A DNA stretch of 64,000 bases from NCBI GenBank assembly GCA_964346395.1, contig CAYFUT010000006.1, positions 1 to 64,000 of the forward strand. The letters are read 5' to 3'. The stretch's first letter is position 1, and each line of letters begins with the position of its first letter. Shown here one piece after another: positions 1 through 8,411 of this stretch. Under the pieces are notes generated by a model. The model had not been told where the DNA came from. It did no database searches and saw nothing but the letters and a program-made list of their open reading frames with translations. Made by a program: the position numbers and the translations under genes. Source of the DNA: CAYFUT01 sp964346395. Its GTDB lineage: Bacteria > Bacillota > Halanaerobiia > Halobacteroidales > Halobacteroidaceae.

Positions 1-1494
1 ACACATTCTAATCGGGTAAGAAAGGTTCGCCGAACTTTATTTGAATTAATTATTGCTTCTCATGATATAAGCTGTCGATTAAATTGTTTAACCTGTAGTC
101 GGAATAATAGCTGTGAATTAAGGGAAATAGCTCAAGATATAGGTGTTAGTGAAGTACGTCTACCAGCTAGGGATAAAGGTTATCAAAAAGATATGTCAAG
201 CCCTTCAATTGTGCGGGAACCAAATAAATGTATTACCTGCAGTCGATGCATTAGAAAGTGTGAAGAAGTTCAAGAGGTAGGTATTTTTACGATGGCTAAC
301 CGTGGACCGGATGCTTTTGTTACTACTTTTGAAGATAAAGGAATGGGAAATGTAGAATGTACTAACTGCGGGCAGTGTATTCACGCTTGTCCTACAGGAG
401 CCTTACATGAAGTTTATCACTATGATCAATTATGGAATGTTTTAAAAGATGAAGCCAAACATGTAATAGTCCAGACTGCTCCTGCTGTTCGAGTTGCTTT
501 AGCAGAGATTTTTGATGCAGAACCTGGAACTATTGCAACTGGCCAGATGGTAAATGCCTTGCGGAGACTTGGGTTTGATAAAGTATTTGATACTAATTTT
601 GCTGCTGATTTAACTATTATGGAAGAAGGAACGGAACTAATTAACCGAATCAAAAATGATGAACAGTTGCCGATGTTTACTTCCTGTAGTCCGGGCTGGA
701 TTAAATTCATTGAACATTTCTATCCACAGTATCTGGATCATCTATCGACTTGTAAATCACCGCAGCAGATGTTTGGAGCTGTTGCTAATTCCTATTATGC
801 AGATCAGGCAGGAATTCAGCCGGAAGATTTAGTAGTAGTCTCAATCATGCCCTGCACGGCTAAAAAGTTTGAAGCCAGTAGGCTGGAGCTGAATGGAGAT
901 GTTGATTTTGTATTAACGACTAGAGAATTAGGCCGGATGATTAAAGAAGTAGGAATTGATATGCTTAATTTAGAAGAAGAAAACCATGATAAAATAATGG
1001 GTACTTCAACTGGAGCTGGAGATATTTTTGGTTCTACTAGTGGAGTAATGGAAGCAGCTCTTAGGACTGCCTATGAAGAGCTTACTGGTGAAGAACTACC
1101 TGAATTAGATTTAACTCAAGTACGCGGAATGGAAGGAATAAAAGATGCGGAGATAGAAATTGATGGTATGACACTGAAAGTAGCTGTAACTCACGGTTTA
1201 GGAAATGCCCGTAAGATACTGGAAATGATAGAAGATGGAGTTGAATATCATTTTGTAGAATTTATGGCCTGCCCTGGCGGATGTATTGGCGGCGGAGGAC
1301 AGCCGTTCCCCACTAATGAAGAAGTTGTTGAAAAGAGAATGGAGGCTATTTATGAGATTGATGCAAATAAAAAGTTGAGAAAGTCCCATGAAAATCCGGA
1401 GATCCGAAAATTATATGAAGAATTTCTAGGTGAGCCAAATAGTCATAAAGCCCATAAGTTACTTCATACAGAATATGTAGAACGTGGTATTTAG
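1..1494 (+). CDS. [FeFe] hydrogenase catalytic subunit, 5' end outside the window
   Basis: Catalyses reversible proton reduction/H2 oxidation in the cytoplasm. Related enzymes are NAD(P)-linked or electron-bifurcating. The frame is open from base 1, so the true start is upstream. The ATG at 193 is internal, since the codons before it already encode a Cys-rich iron-sulfur segment (Cys codons at 73, 85, 94 and 112). Two 4Fe-4S motifs follow (CITCSRCIRKC and CTNCGQCIHAC), then the H-cluster motifs TSCSPGW, MPCTAKKFE and FMACPGGCIGGGGQP. The first H-cluster motif has Ser where many enzymes have a second Cys. The C-terminus is complete and is followed by a terminator. Partner flavin subunits, if any, would lie upstream. 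Confidence 0.93.
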   Translation, partial: THSNRVRKVRRTLFELIIASHDISCRLNCLTCSRNNSCELREIAQDIGVSEVRLPARDKGYQKDMSSPSIVREPNKCITCSRCIRKCEEVQEVGIFTMANRGPDAFVTTFEDKGMGNVECTNCGQCIHACPTGALHEVYHYDQLWNVLKDEAKHVIVQTAPAVRVALAEIFDAEPGTIATGQMVNALRRLGFDKVFDTNFAADLTIMEEGTELINRIKNDEQLPMFTSCSPGWIKFIEHFYPQYLDHLSTCKSPQQMFGAVANSYYADQAGIQPEDLVVVSIMPCTAKKFEASRLELNGDVDFVLTTRELGRMIKEVGIDMLNLEEENHDKIMGTSTGAGDIFGSTSGVMEAALRTAYEELTGEELPELDLTQVRGMEGIKDAEIEIDGMTLKVAVTHGLGNARKILEMIEDGVEYHFVEFMACPGGCIGGGGQPFPTNEEVVEKRMEAIYEIDANKKLRKSHENPEIRKLYEEFLGEPNSHKAHKLLHTEYVERGI

Positions 1495-1496
1495 GG

Positions 1497-1520
1497 CCAA
1501 CTTTAAAGTTGGTCTTTTTT
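1497..1520 (+). terminator. Rho-independent terminator after the hydrogenase gene
   Basis: CCAAC/GTTGG arms with a TTTAAA centre (1497-1512) are followed by a T-rich tract. It sits three bases after the hydrogenase stop codon. Confidence 0.85.
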
Positions 1521-1862
1521 TATTTGGTCTCTTTTGATAAAATATGTATTGTTGTGAGGTATTTGCTATGAACTTTGAGCTATAGCCATATATTTAAACT
1601 TTCCTTAGCTGTGAGTTATGATTTTTGGGTGTGAGCCATAACCTTATCGTTAAAATTGCTTCTGTGATAAAAATTATTTGCTCAAAGCTAGTAAGGAGGA
1701 GTTATAAATGACTGAAGAAGTTAAACTTACTCAANNNNNNNNNNNNNNNNNNNNNNNNNNNNNNNNNNNNNNNNNNNNNNNNNNNNNNNNNNNNNNNNNN
1801 NNNNNNNNNNNNNNNNNNNNNNNNNNNNNNNNNNGCTCAAAGCTAGTAAGGAGGAGTTATAA
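1521..1862. other. Intergenic region with scaffold gap and duplicated flanks
   Basis: No gene is visible here. Bases 1550-1660 hold imperfect repeats of a GTGAG..TATGA type word. Bases 1735-1834 are 100 N. The 55 bases before the gap (1680-1734) are identical to the 55 bases after it (1835-1889), and both include the selD ribosome site and first codons. The simplest reading is an unmerged contig overlap, so the gap probably has no real length and selD starts once, at 1863. Confidence 0.85.
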
Positions 1863-2903
1863 ATGACTGAAGAAGTTAAACTTACTCAATACAGTAGTAC
1901 ATCAGGTTGAGCAGCTAAAATGGGCCCTGGAGCTCTGCTGCAGGTTCTGCAGCAAGTTAAGTTTGAAGCTGATGATGAAAATTTATTAGTAGGTTTAGAC
2001 GAATCTGATGATGCAATTGCTTATCAGTTAAATGAGGACCAGGTAGTTATTAATTCAGTTGATTTTTTTACGCCGGTTGTAAATGAACCATATTTATACG
2101 GTCAGATTGCGGCGGCTAATGCTTTAAGTGATATTTATGCAATGGGGGCTAAACCTAGGTTAGCTATGAATATTGTTGGTTTTCCTTCCTGTCTAGAAAA
2201 GAAGATATTACAGGAGATTTTACAGGGCGGAGCTGATAAAGTAGCTGAAGCAGAAGCTATTTTAGCTGGCGGCCATACAGTAGAAGATGATGAACCCAAA
2301 TATGGACTGTCGGTTACAGGTATAGTGAAACCTGAAAATTTATTGGCTAATTCTAATGCGCAGCCGGGCGATCAGATTATACTAACTAAGCCGATTGGAA
2401 CTGGAATAATAGCTACTGCAATTAAAGGCGATATGGCTTCGGAAAGTGAACGAGATGAAATCGTTGAATCTATGGCTGCTTTAAATGATAAGCCAATAAA
2501 GGCTGTAAAGAAGTTCAAGGTAAATGCTTGTACAGATATAACTGGTTTTGGTCTTTTAGGTCATGTTTGGGAATTAGCTTCCGGTAGCGGGGTTGAAATT
2601 ACAGTTGAAAGTTCTGATATTCCTTATTTTGATTCAGCTCGTGAATATGCAGAGATGGGATTGGTGCCTGAGGGCGGCTATAAAAATAAAACACATTTTG
2701 GCGGTGGAGTTGAAGTTAGTTCTGAAGTAGAGGACACTACTGTTGATATTTTATTTGATCCTCAGACTTCAGGCGGCCTCTTAATTTCAGTGCCTTCAGA
2801 AGATGCTTCGGATCTATTATTAGAACTTTATGATCTTGGAGTTTCTGAAGCAATGATAATAGGAGAAGTTACTGGGGAAGAGCCTAAGATTAAATTAGCT
2901 TAA
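1863..2903 (+). CDS. selD: Selenide, water dikinase SelD, selenocysteine-containing (copy 1)
   Basis: Makes selenophosphate from selenide and ATP, the Se donor for Sec-tRNA synthesis and selenouridine. ATG 1863 follows a GGAGGAG ribosome site. An in-frame TGA at 1908-1910 (codon 16) falls exactly at the catalytic Cys/Sec position, in the context TSG-Sec-AAK, with the conserved Lys three residues on. Read through, the product is 346 aa, the normal SelD length. The AIRS-family core is intact: LVGLDESDDAIAY, AANALSDIYAMG, ILAGGHT, TDITGFGLLGH and DPQTSGGLL. The gene is followed by DUF3343 and lies upstream of grdA. A second very similar selD is at 29363. The start lies next to an assembly gap. 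Confidence 0.95.
1908..1954 (+). promoter_or_regulatory. Sec UGA codon and putative bacterial SECIS of selD copy 1
   Basis: The TGA at 1908-1910 is followed by an 8-bp stem, TGCTGCAG (1936-1943) with CTGCAGCA (1947-1954), closed by a GTT loop starting 34 bases after the TGA. That is within the range known for bacterial SECIS elements, whose apical loop usually shows G-U. The same stem occurs in selD copy 2 with compensating base changes. Confidence 0.75.
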
Positions 2904-2919
2904 AGCTGGAGGAGTGATA

Positions 2920-3186
2920 ATGTTGGTTGAAAAATATAAATTGCTGTCCTTTGATTCAACTCACCATGCTTTACAGGCCGAAGAACTATTAAAGCCTAAA
3001 ACCGACTCTTTAATGATGGTTCCAGTGCCGCCGGAAATCAATGCTGACTGTGGATTAGCAGTTAAGTTAAAGTCTATTGCTGAAGGAGAAGTTATAGATT
3101 TAGTCGAAGATAATAACATTCAGACTACCGGCCTCTATCAGATAGAAAAGAAAGAGTTTGATACGAGAATAAAAAGATTAAGTTAA
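2920..3186 (+). CDS. DUF3343 protein, putative Se/S carrier
   Basis: An 88-aa protein of the DUF3343 family (MLVEKYKLLSFDSTHHALQA...). Family members are small and are typically found beside yedF, selD and other selenium genes, so a role in handling reduced sulfur or selenium is suspected but unproven. The single conserved Cys lies in the INADCGLAVK motif, a likely persulfide/perselenide site. I chose ATG 2920 because the GGAGG at 2908-2912 is well spaced to it; the in-frame GTG at 2914 is too close. It is cotranscribed with selD and ends at a strong terminator. A paralogue lies at 21225. Confidence 0.8.
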   Translation: MLVEKYKLLSFDSTHHALQAEELLKPKTDSLMMVPVPPEINADCGLAVKLKSIAEGEVIDLVEDNNIQTTGLYQIEKKEFDTRIKRLS

Positions 3187-3192
3187 ATTTTT

Positions 3193-3235
3193 ACCTACTA
3201 AGTCCTGTCTTCTATCAGGATTTAGTAGGTTTTTT
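3193..3235 (+). terminator. Terminator after selD-DUF3343
   Basis: A 15-bp stem, ACCTACTAAGTCCTG (3193-3207) with its near-complement at 3216-3230, runs into a T tract. It isolates selD-DUF3343 from grdA. Confidence 0.88.
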
Positions 3236-3281
3236 ATTTTAGATTAGGGAGGGAATATGAGTTATATAGACCGTAAGAAAG

Positions 3282-3318
3282 ATTATTAAATAACCATGGT
3301 TATTTAATAATCGTGGTT
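3282..3318. promoter_or_regulatory. Putative operator overlapping the grdA promoter
   Basis: Bases 3282-3311 are a perfect 30-bp palindrome with arms of 15 centred on CCATGG. A second, related half-site, AATCGTGGTT, lies at 3309-3318. The centres of AACCATGGTT (3296.5) and AATCGTGGTT (3313.5) are 17 bp apart, exactly as in the operator before trxB. The right site abuts the -35 box, so repression by steric block is likely. The binding protein is not identified; the TetR encoded at 33777-34451 is a candidate. Confidence 0.65.
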
Positions 3319-3345
3319 GAAAAATAATCTAAATTATGTTATAAT
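3317..3345 (+). promoter_or_regulatory. Sigma-A promoter of grdA
   Basis: TTGAAA at 3317-3322 and a perfect TATAAT at 3340-3345, with 17-base spacing, lie about 30 bases before the grdA start. Confidence 0.85.
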
Positions 3346-3377
3346 CAGATTAGAAAATAGCAAGGGGGGGTGGAAAA

Positions 3378-3848
3378 ATGTTAGAAGATAAAAAAGTTGT
3401 TATTATCGGAGATCGAGATGGCGTCCCCGGCCCTGCAATTAAAGAATGTATTGAAACTACTGGAGCCGAAGTAGAATTTAGTTCTACTGAGTGCTTTGTG
3501 TGAACGGCTGCGGGCGCCATGGATCTGGAAAATCAAGAACGAGTTAAAGAAATCGCCGAAGAACACGGTGAAGAAAATGTAGTTGTAATTTTAGGCGGAG
3601 CTGAAGCTGAAGCTTCCGGCTTAGCTGCTGAAACCGTAACTAATGGCGATCCAACTTTTGCAGGTCCATTGGCAGGGGTCCAGTTAGGACTCAGAGTTTA
3701 TCACATTCTAGAACCAGAGATTAAAGATGAGATTGATGATGATGTTTATGAAGATCAGATTAGCATGATGGAAATGGTTCTAGATGTTGATGATATCGTA
3801 GAAGAGACTAAAGAATATAGAGAAAAGTACTGTCAATTTTTAGATTAA
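3378..3848 (+). CDS. grdA: Glycine/betaine reductase protein A (selenoprotein GrdA)
   Basis: Small soluble selenoprotein shared by the glycine, sarcosine and betaine reductases. Its selenol takes the carboxymethyl group from protein B and hands it to protein C as a selenoether. ATG 3378 follows a GGGGGGTGG site. The in-frame TGA at 3501-3503 is codon 42, inside the diagnostic motif [17 protein letters not shown]. Reading through gives 156 aa, the usual length. No clear SECIS with a G-U apical loop could be drawn by eye after this TGA, unlike selD and grdH. It has its own promoter, operator and terminator, so it can be made in excess over the larger subunits. Confidence 0.96.
3501..3503 (+). 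other. Selenocysteine UGA codon in grdA
   Basis: TGA in frame with ATG 3378 and stop 3846-3848. It sits where all GrdA proteins carry Sec. Confidence 0.95.
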
Positions 3849-3859
3849 GAATAAATTAT

Positions 3860-3885
3860 AACTATCGTAAGATAGTTAGTTTTTT
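3860..3885 (+). terminator. Weak terminator after grdA
   Basis: AACTATC (3860-3866) and GATAGTT (3871-3877) form a 7-bp stem followed by a T tract. It probably allows partial read-through to grdI. Confidence 0.7.
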
Positions 3886-3904
3886 AGACTTGAAATGTGA
3901 AAAA

Positions 3905-3944
3905 AAGAACAGGCATCAGAATCAAGATTTTGGTGTCTGTTCTT
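3905..3944. promoter_or_regulatory. Long stem-loop between grdA and grdI
   Basis: Bases 3905-3923 pair with 3926-3944, a stem of about 18 bp with several G-U pairs and a very small loop. There is no T tract after it on the plus strand, so on that strand it is not a terminator. It sits just upstream of the grdI ribosome site and could mark RNA processing or protect the downstream transcript. Confidence 0.6.
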
Positions 3945-3974
3945 AAAACTAGGAAGAAAGGGGTGGAGTTAGCA

Positions 3975-5303
3975 GTGCGTTTAGAATTAGAAAATTTCCC
4001 GGTAGAAGAAGTTCAGTTTGGCAATGAAACTTCTTACGACGATGGGGTATTAACAATTAATAAAGAAGAAGCATTGGAAGTTGTAAAGAAAGATGACCAT
4101 ATTACTGATGCTGATATAGTATTTGCTCGCCCAGGGGAAGATAAGCGGATTGTACCGGTTAAAGAAGCCGCAGAGCCTAGATATAAAGAAGATGGTCCTG
4201 TATTTCCTGGTGTGATAGATGATGTAGAGGATGTAGGCAGTGGGAAGACAAAAGCTTTGAAGAACTGCAGTGTGTTAGGGGTTGGCAAACACTGGGGTAG
4301 CTTCGGAGACGGCTTAATCGACATGAGTGGTGAAGGAGCTAAATATACTTATTTCTCTGACTTAAATAATATCTGCTTAGTAGCAGATACAAATGAAGAA
4401 TTTGAACGCCATGAACAGCAGAAGAAGAACCACGCTATTAGATGGGCTACTCATCGATTGGCTAAATATCTTGGTACTGCTGTAAAGGATTTGGAAGCCG
4501 AGGAGGACAATGTAGAAGAATTTGATCTTGACCCAATTACTAAGCGGGATAACAAGACATCTGAACTTCCAGCTGTAGTTTATGTAATGCAGCCTCAGTC
4601 TCAAATGGAAGAAATGGGCTATAATGATTTAACATACGGCTGGGATATGAATCATGTAGTTCCTACTTTTATGCATCCTAATGAAATTTTAGATGGAGCA
4701 ATGATTTCTGGAAGTTTCATGCCGTGTTCTTCTAAATGGGCGACTTACGATTTTCAGAATTGTCCGACTATTAAGAAATTATATGAACAGCACGGTGAAT
4801 CAATTAACTTCTTGGGTGTTATCATGTCCAATTTAAATGTTAACCTGGAGGAAAAGGAAAGATCAGCTGCTTTTGTAGCTCAGATTGCTAAATCTCTAGG
4901 TGCTGATGGAGCTATTTTAACTGAAGAAGGCTATGGTAATCCAGATACTGACTTTATTAAATGCTTTGAAGAATTAGAAGCAGCAGGTGTAGATACAGTA
5001 GGGCTAACTAACGAATGTACTGGTAGAGACGGTAAATCACAGCCGTTAGTAGCATTAAGCGACGATGCAGATGCTATTGTATCTACTGGAAATGTATCAG
5101 CACTAATTGAACTGCCGCCTATGGATACTGTAATTGGAGAGCTAGAATCATTAGCTCGAGACGGTTTAGCCGGCGGTTGGGCTGACGATGATGAACTTGG
5201 TTCTTCCGTAAAGGAAGACGGTTCAATTATTATGGAAAATAACTCTATGTTCTGCGGCGACCAGATTATTGGTTGGTCTCCAAAGACAATGGAAGAATTT
5301 TAA
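3975..5303 (+). CDS. grdI: Betaine reductase protein B, alpha/beta proprotein GrdI
   Basis: Proprotein of the substrate-binding protein B. In this family it is cleaved at a Cys to give a pyruvoyl group that binds the amine substrate. GTG 3975 is chosen because GGGTGGAG at 3961-3968 is well spaced and the product then begins MRLELENFPVEEVQFG as GrdE/GrdI proteins do. A longer reading frame back to 3897 runs through a stem-loop and is rejected. The product is 442 aa. Candidate cleavage Cys residues lie in GSFMPCSSKW (Cys251) and TNECTGRDG; alignment is needed to decide. The betaine assignment rests on the downstream BCCT transporter; sarcosine or glycine forms are less likely. Confidence 0.88.
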   Translation: MRLELENFPVEEVQFGNETSYDDGVLTINKEEALEVVKKDDHITDADIVFARPGEDKRIVPVKEAAEPRYKEDGPVFPGVIDDVEDVGSGKTKALKNCSVLGVGKHWGSFGDGLIDMSGEGAKYTYFSDLNNICLVADTNEEFERHEQQKKNHAIRWATHRLAKYLGTAVKDLEAEEDNVEEFDLDPITKRDNKTSELPAVVYVMQPQSQMEEMGYNDLTYGWDMNHVVPTFMHPNEILDGAMISGSFMPCSSKWATYDFQNCPTIKKLYEQHGESINFLGVIMSNLNVNLEEKERSAAFVAQIAKSLGADGAILTEEGYGNPDTDFIKCFEELEAAGVDTVGLTNECTGRDGKSQPLVALSDDADAIVSTGNVSALIELPPMDTVIGELESLARDGLAGGWADDDELGSSVKEDGSIIMENNSMFCGDQIIGWSPKTMEEF

Positions 5304-5330
5304 TCAATAAGTTATTAAGGGGGTGCAAAA

Positions 5331-6653
5331 ATGAGTAAGAAAGCAGTGCATTATATAAATCAGTTCTTTGGACAGATTGGTGGAGAGGAAGAAGCAGACT
5401 ATCCGCCTAGTATTGAAGAGGATACAGTTGGCCCGGCAAATTTATTGGATCAGCTATTAGATGCAGAAGTAACTCATACAGTTATCTGTGGAGATAATTA
5501 TATGGGATCTAATGAAGAAGATGCAGTGTCAACTATTTTGGAAGCATTAGAAGATATTGATTTTGATATCTTTATTGCTGGCCCAGCTTTTCAGGCTGGT
5601 AGATATGGAACTGCCTGTGGAACTATAGGAAAAGCTGTTAAAGAAAAGTTTGATGTTCCTGTAATTAGCTGTATGAATGAAGAAAATCCAGGTGTAGATA
5701 TGTTTCAAAAAGATATTTTCATCTTTCCTGGTGGTGCAAGTGCAGCTAAAATGCGGGATGATATGAAGAAGATAGCTGATTTAGGAAATAAACTTTTAGC
5801 TGGTGAAGAACTTCAGCCGGCTAAAGAAGAAGGATATTTCCCACGTGGTAAGCGGCATCAAGTCTGGTTAGAAGACGAGACTCCTGCTGCTGAGCGAGCA
5901 GTTGATATGCTGGTTAAGAAGTTAAATGGAGAAGAATTTGAGACTGAGTTACCAATGCCGGACAATCCAGGAGTAGAAATTGCCGATCCAATTGAAGATT
6001 TAGCTGAAGCTAAAGTTGCTTTAGTTACTTCTGGAGGTATTGTACCTGTTGGTAATCCGGATAATATTCAGTCTGCTTCTGCTACTCGTTGGGGTAAATA
6101 TGATATTTCCGATTTAGATAGTCTTCCTAATAGAGAAGAGGAAGGTTTTAGAACTATTCACGCTGGATATGATCCTGCTGCAGCTGATGCTGTTCCTGAT
6201 CGTGTACTTCCCTTAGATGCAATGCGGAAGTATGAAGAAGAGGGTAGAATTGGAGAGTTAGATGATTACTTTTATGCTACTGTAGGAACAGGAACTACAG
6301 AAGCAGAAGCTGCTCGGATGGGAGAAGAAATTGTTGAAGAACTTCAGGAGGCTGGAGTTCAGGCAGTAGTACTTACTTCTACATGAGGAACTTGTACTCG
6401 TTGCGGTGCAACGATAACCAAAGAAATTGAAAAGGCTGGAATTACCATTGTGCAAATGGCTAATTTGATTCCTGTTGCTCAATCTGTAGGAGCAAATCGA
6501 ATGGTACCGACCGTTTCTATTCCTTATCCATTAGGAGATCCATCTAATTCTGAAGAAGATCAGTGGAAATTACGTTATCACCGGGTTGGAGTAGCTTTAG
6601 ATGCACTTGAAACAGGTATTGATGAACAGACTGTATTTGATGTAGAAATTTAA
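5331..6653 (+). CDS. grdH: Betaine reductase protein B, selenoprotein subunit GrdH
   Basis: Selenoprotein subunit of protein B that cleaves the C-N bond of betaine, releasing trimethylamine and passing the carboxymethyl group to GrdA. ATG 5331 follows a GGGGGTG site. The in-frame TGA at 6384-6386 (codon 352) lies in TST-Sec-GTCTRCGATITKEIE, the known family Sec site. The full length is 440 aa, typical for GrdB/F/H. Without Sec decoding the gene would be truncated by 88 residues. It is 27 bases after grdI and ends at a strong terminator before the transporter gene. Confidence 0.92.
6384..6414 (+). promoter_or_regulatory. Sec UGA codon and putative SECIS in grdH
   Basis: TGA 6384-6386 is followed by a perfect 7-bp stem, TCGTTGC (6398-6404) with GCAACGA (6408-6414), closed by a GGT loop starting 19 bases after the TGA. 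A G-U apical loop at this distance matches known bacterial SECIS rules. Confidence 0.8.
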
Positions 6654-6661
6654 CTTTAGAC

Positions 6662-6702
6662 AAATACACCTATCCCACTTTGAAAGTGGGATAGGTGTAT
6701 TT
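6662..6702 (+). terminator. Stem-loop after grdH
   Basis: A stem of about 17 bp (AAATACACC.. with ..GGTGTATTT) spans 6662-6702 and is followed by an AT-rich tract. The T tract is short, so partial read-through into the transporter gene is plausible. Confidence 0.75.
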
Positions 6703-6726
6703 AATTTAAAAAAAGGAGGCTGAAAA

Positions 6727-8256
6727 ATGTCAACTAAACCAGAAGAAGAAACTAAAGTTGTGAAACAAGATCACGAAGGTAATCCAGTCTACTATATTTC
6801 CGTAGTAGTAACTTTTATTATAGTAGCCTGGGGAATTTTTGCAGAGGCTAGTTTTAAGAGCATAGCCAATTCAGCATTTGACTTTCTAGTAGGGAATTTC
6901 GGTTGGTTTTACCTAATTACGATGAGTTTGTTTGTAATTTATGCCCTTGGGTTAGCAATCAGCAGGTATGGAAATGTAAAGTTAGGTAAACCGGATGAAG
7001 AGCCAAAGTACAGTACTATTTCCTGGTTTGCAATGCTCTTTAGTGCAGGAATGGGAGTTGGATTAGTCTTTTGGGGGGTTGCTGAACCTTTAACTCACTT
7101 TGTTAATCCGTTAGGAATGGAAGGCGGTAGCCGAGCAGCAATGGACTTTGCCTTGAAAAAGTCTTATTTCCACTGGGGTTTACATCCGTGGGCTGCTTAC
7201 GCAGTTTTTGCCTTATCTCTGGCTTATATGCGCTTTCGTAGAGATAAACCAGTTCTAATGAGTAGTGTCTTTATTCCATTAATTGGGGAAGAAAAAGCTT
7301 CGGGACCTATAGGAAAGTTTGTTGATATTTTAGCTTTATTTGCTACTGTTGCCGGGGTAGCAACTTCACTTGGAATGGCGGCTTTGCAGATGAACAGTGG
7401 CTTGAATTTCCTCTTTGGAGTTCCGCAGACTGATCTGGTAAAGATTATTATTATGGTAGTAATTACTGTGTTATTTATGATTTCTGCTATTTCTGGTATT
7501 GATAAAGGAATTAAAATGTTATCTAACGCAAATATAACTATTGGAGCTACTTTGATGGTTGTAGGTTTGATTATTGGACCGACAGTACTGATTTTGAATA
7601 ATATTAGTACTGGAGTCGGCGCCTACCTGGGCTCGATTGTACAAGACAGTTTGCGAGTTACAAGCAAACAATGGTACGGCTGGTGGACAATCTTTTATTG
7701 GGCCTGGTGGATTGCCTGGGCACCATTTGTAGGTACGTTTATTGCCCGAATTTCTCGCGGCCGAACTATTAAAGAATTTGTAGCTGGTGTATTATTAGCT
7801 CCTACTTTAGTTGGTGTTGTTTGGTTTGGTATCTTCGGTACTTTAGGAACTAGTTTAGGAAGTGGTGTGGCCAGTAAGATTGTTGATAATCAGGCAACAT
7901 CTACAATGTTATTCTCGGTTATGGAACATTACCCAATCGGTACTATATTTTCCTTTATAGCGCTGCTTCTGTTATCTACATTCTTTATTACTTCAGCGGA
8001 TTCTGCTACTTTTGTACTTGGGATTATGAGTTCTAAAGGAGATATTAATCCTAGCACTAGACGAAGAGTTATTTGGGGAGTTATCCAGGCTGGTTTAGCA
8101 CTGGCATTAATGTTAGCTGGCGGTTTGCAAATGTTACAGACGGCTTCCATTGTAGCGGCCTTCCCATTTGCAATTGTGCTACTGTTTGCTATGGTTTCAA
8201 TCCTAAAAGCCTTGCGTGAAGAAGAAAAACAAGGTGCTAAAGAATTGACAGATTAA
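6727..8256 (+). CDS. BCCT-family glycine betaine transporter
   Basis: Membrane carrier for betaine/carnitine/choline-type compounds, here most likely Na+-coupled glycine betaine uptake, feeding betaine reductase and possibly also osmoprotection. 509 aa, with about 12 hydrophobic segments beginning near residue 23. The family core is visible: SWFAMLFSAGMGVGLVFWGVAEP with the unwound Gly-Met-Gly helix, the Trp-rich segment WAWWIAWAPFVGTFIARISRGR, and TFFITSADSATFVLG. Start ATG 6727 follows AAAGGAGG. It lies directly after grdH, which is the main reason to call the reductase a betaine reductase. Confidence 0.92.
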   Translation: MSTKPEEETKVVKQDHEGNPVYYISVVVTFIIVAWGIFAEASFKSIANSAFDFLVGNFGWFYLITMSLFVIYALGLAISRYGNVKLGKPDEEPKYSTISWFAMLFSAGMGVGLVFWGVAEPLTHFVNPLGMEGGSRAAMDFALKKSYFHWGLHPWAAYAVFALSLAYMRFRRDKPVLMSSVFIPLIGEEKASGPIGKFVDILALFATVAGVATSLGMAALQMNSGLNFLFGVPQTDLVKIIIMVVITVLFMISAISGIDKGIKMLSNANITIGATLMVVGLIIGPTVLILNNISTGVGAYLGSIVQDSLRVTSKQWYGWWTIFYWAWWIAWAPFVGTFIARISRGRTIKEFVAGVLLAPTLVGVVWFGIFGTLGTSLGSGVASKIVDNQATSTMLFSVMEHYPIGTIFSFIALLLLSTFFITSADSATFVLGIMSSKGDINPSTRRRVIWGVIQAGLALALMLAGGLQMLQTASIVAAFPFAIVLLFAMVSILKALREEEKQGAKELTD

Positions 8257-8267
8257 AATGAAAATTT

Positions 8268-8310
8268 CAGTAGTAGGGAAATGAGCTTCCCTACTACTGA
8301 GTTCCATTTT
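8268..8310 (+). terminator. Terminator after the betaine transporter
   Basis: A 13-bp perfect stem (8268-8280 with 8287-8299) is followed by a T-rich tract near 8307. Confidence 0.8.
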
Positions 8311-8325
8311 CCTTTTCTTATTTGA

Positions 8326-8356
8326 GTAATCATGATTAAATTATAATCATGATTAC
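8326..8356. promoter_or_regulatory. Paired palindromic operator before trxB
   Basis: GTAATCATGATTA (8326-8338) and its reverse complement TAATCATGATTAC (8344-8356) are separated by five bases. Each half is itself a palindrome (AATCATGATT), with centres 17 bp apart, as before grdA. It covers the presumed -35 region of the trxB promoter (TATAAT at 8364-8369). Confidence 0.7.
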
Positions 8357-8363
8357 AACATTG

Positions 8364-8369
8364 TATAAT
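8364..8369 (+). promoter_or_regulatory. -10 box of the trxB-trxA-grdCD promoter
   Basis: A perfect TATAAT 43 bases before the trxB start. The -35 region (8341-8346) is a poor match and lies inside the operator, suggesting tight control. Confidence 0.6.
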
Positions 8370-8411
8370 TATTATAACTTATATTCATTAAAAATTAAAG
8401 GGGGAATTAGA

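Noticed and set aside
1550..1660. Imperfect GTGAG..TATGA repeats before selD as a regulatory array
   Set aside because: The units vary in length and sequence and no clear period is seen. A similar word occurs near 36008, so it may only be a dispersed intergenic remnant.
3257..3289. Ten-codon reading frame with a good ribosome site before grdA
   Set aside because: It lies upstream of the grdA promoter, overlaps the operator palindrome, and is too short to support.
3897..3974. N-terminal extension of grdI
   Set aside because: The extension encodes a stem-loop and basic residues unlike any GrdE/GrdI start. GTG 3975 has the ribosome site and a family-typical N-terminus.
1908..6386. In-frame TGA codons in selD, grdA and grdH as frameshifts or pseudogenes
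   Set aside because: Each TGA falls exactly at the known selenocysteine position of its family, reading frame continues to normal length, and selA, selB and tRNA-Sec are present.
8326..8356. Palindromes before trxB and grdA as insertion-sequence ends
   Set aside because: No transposase or target duplication is nearby, and the sites overlap promoters in a regular way.
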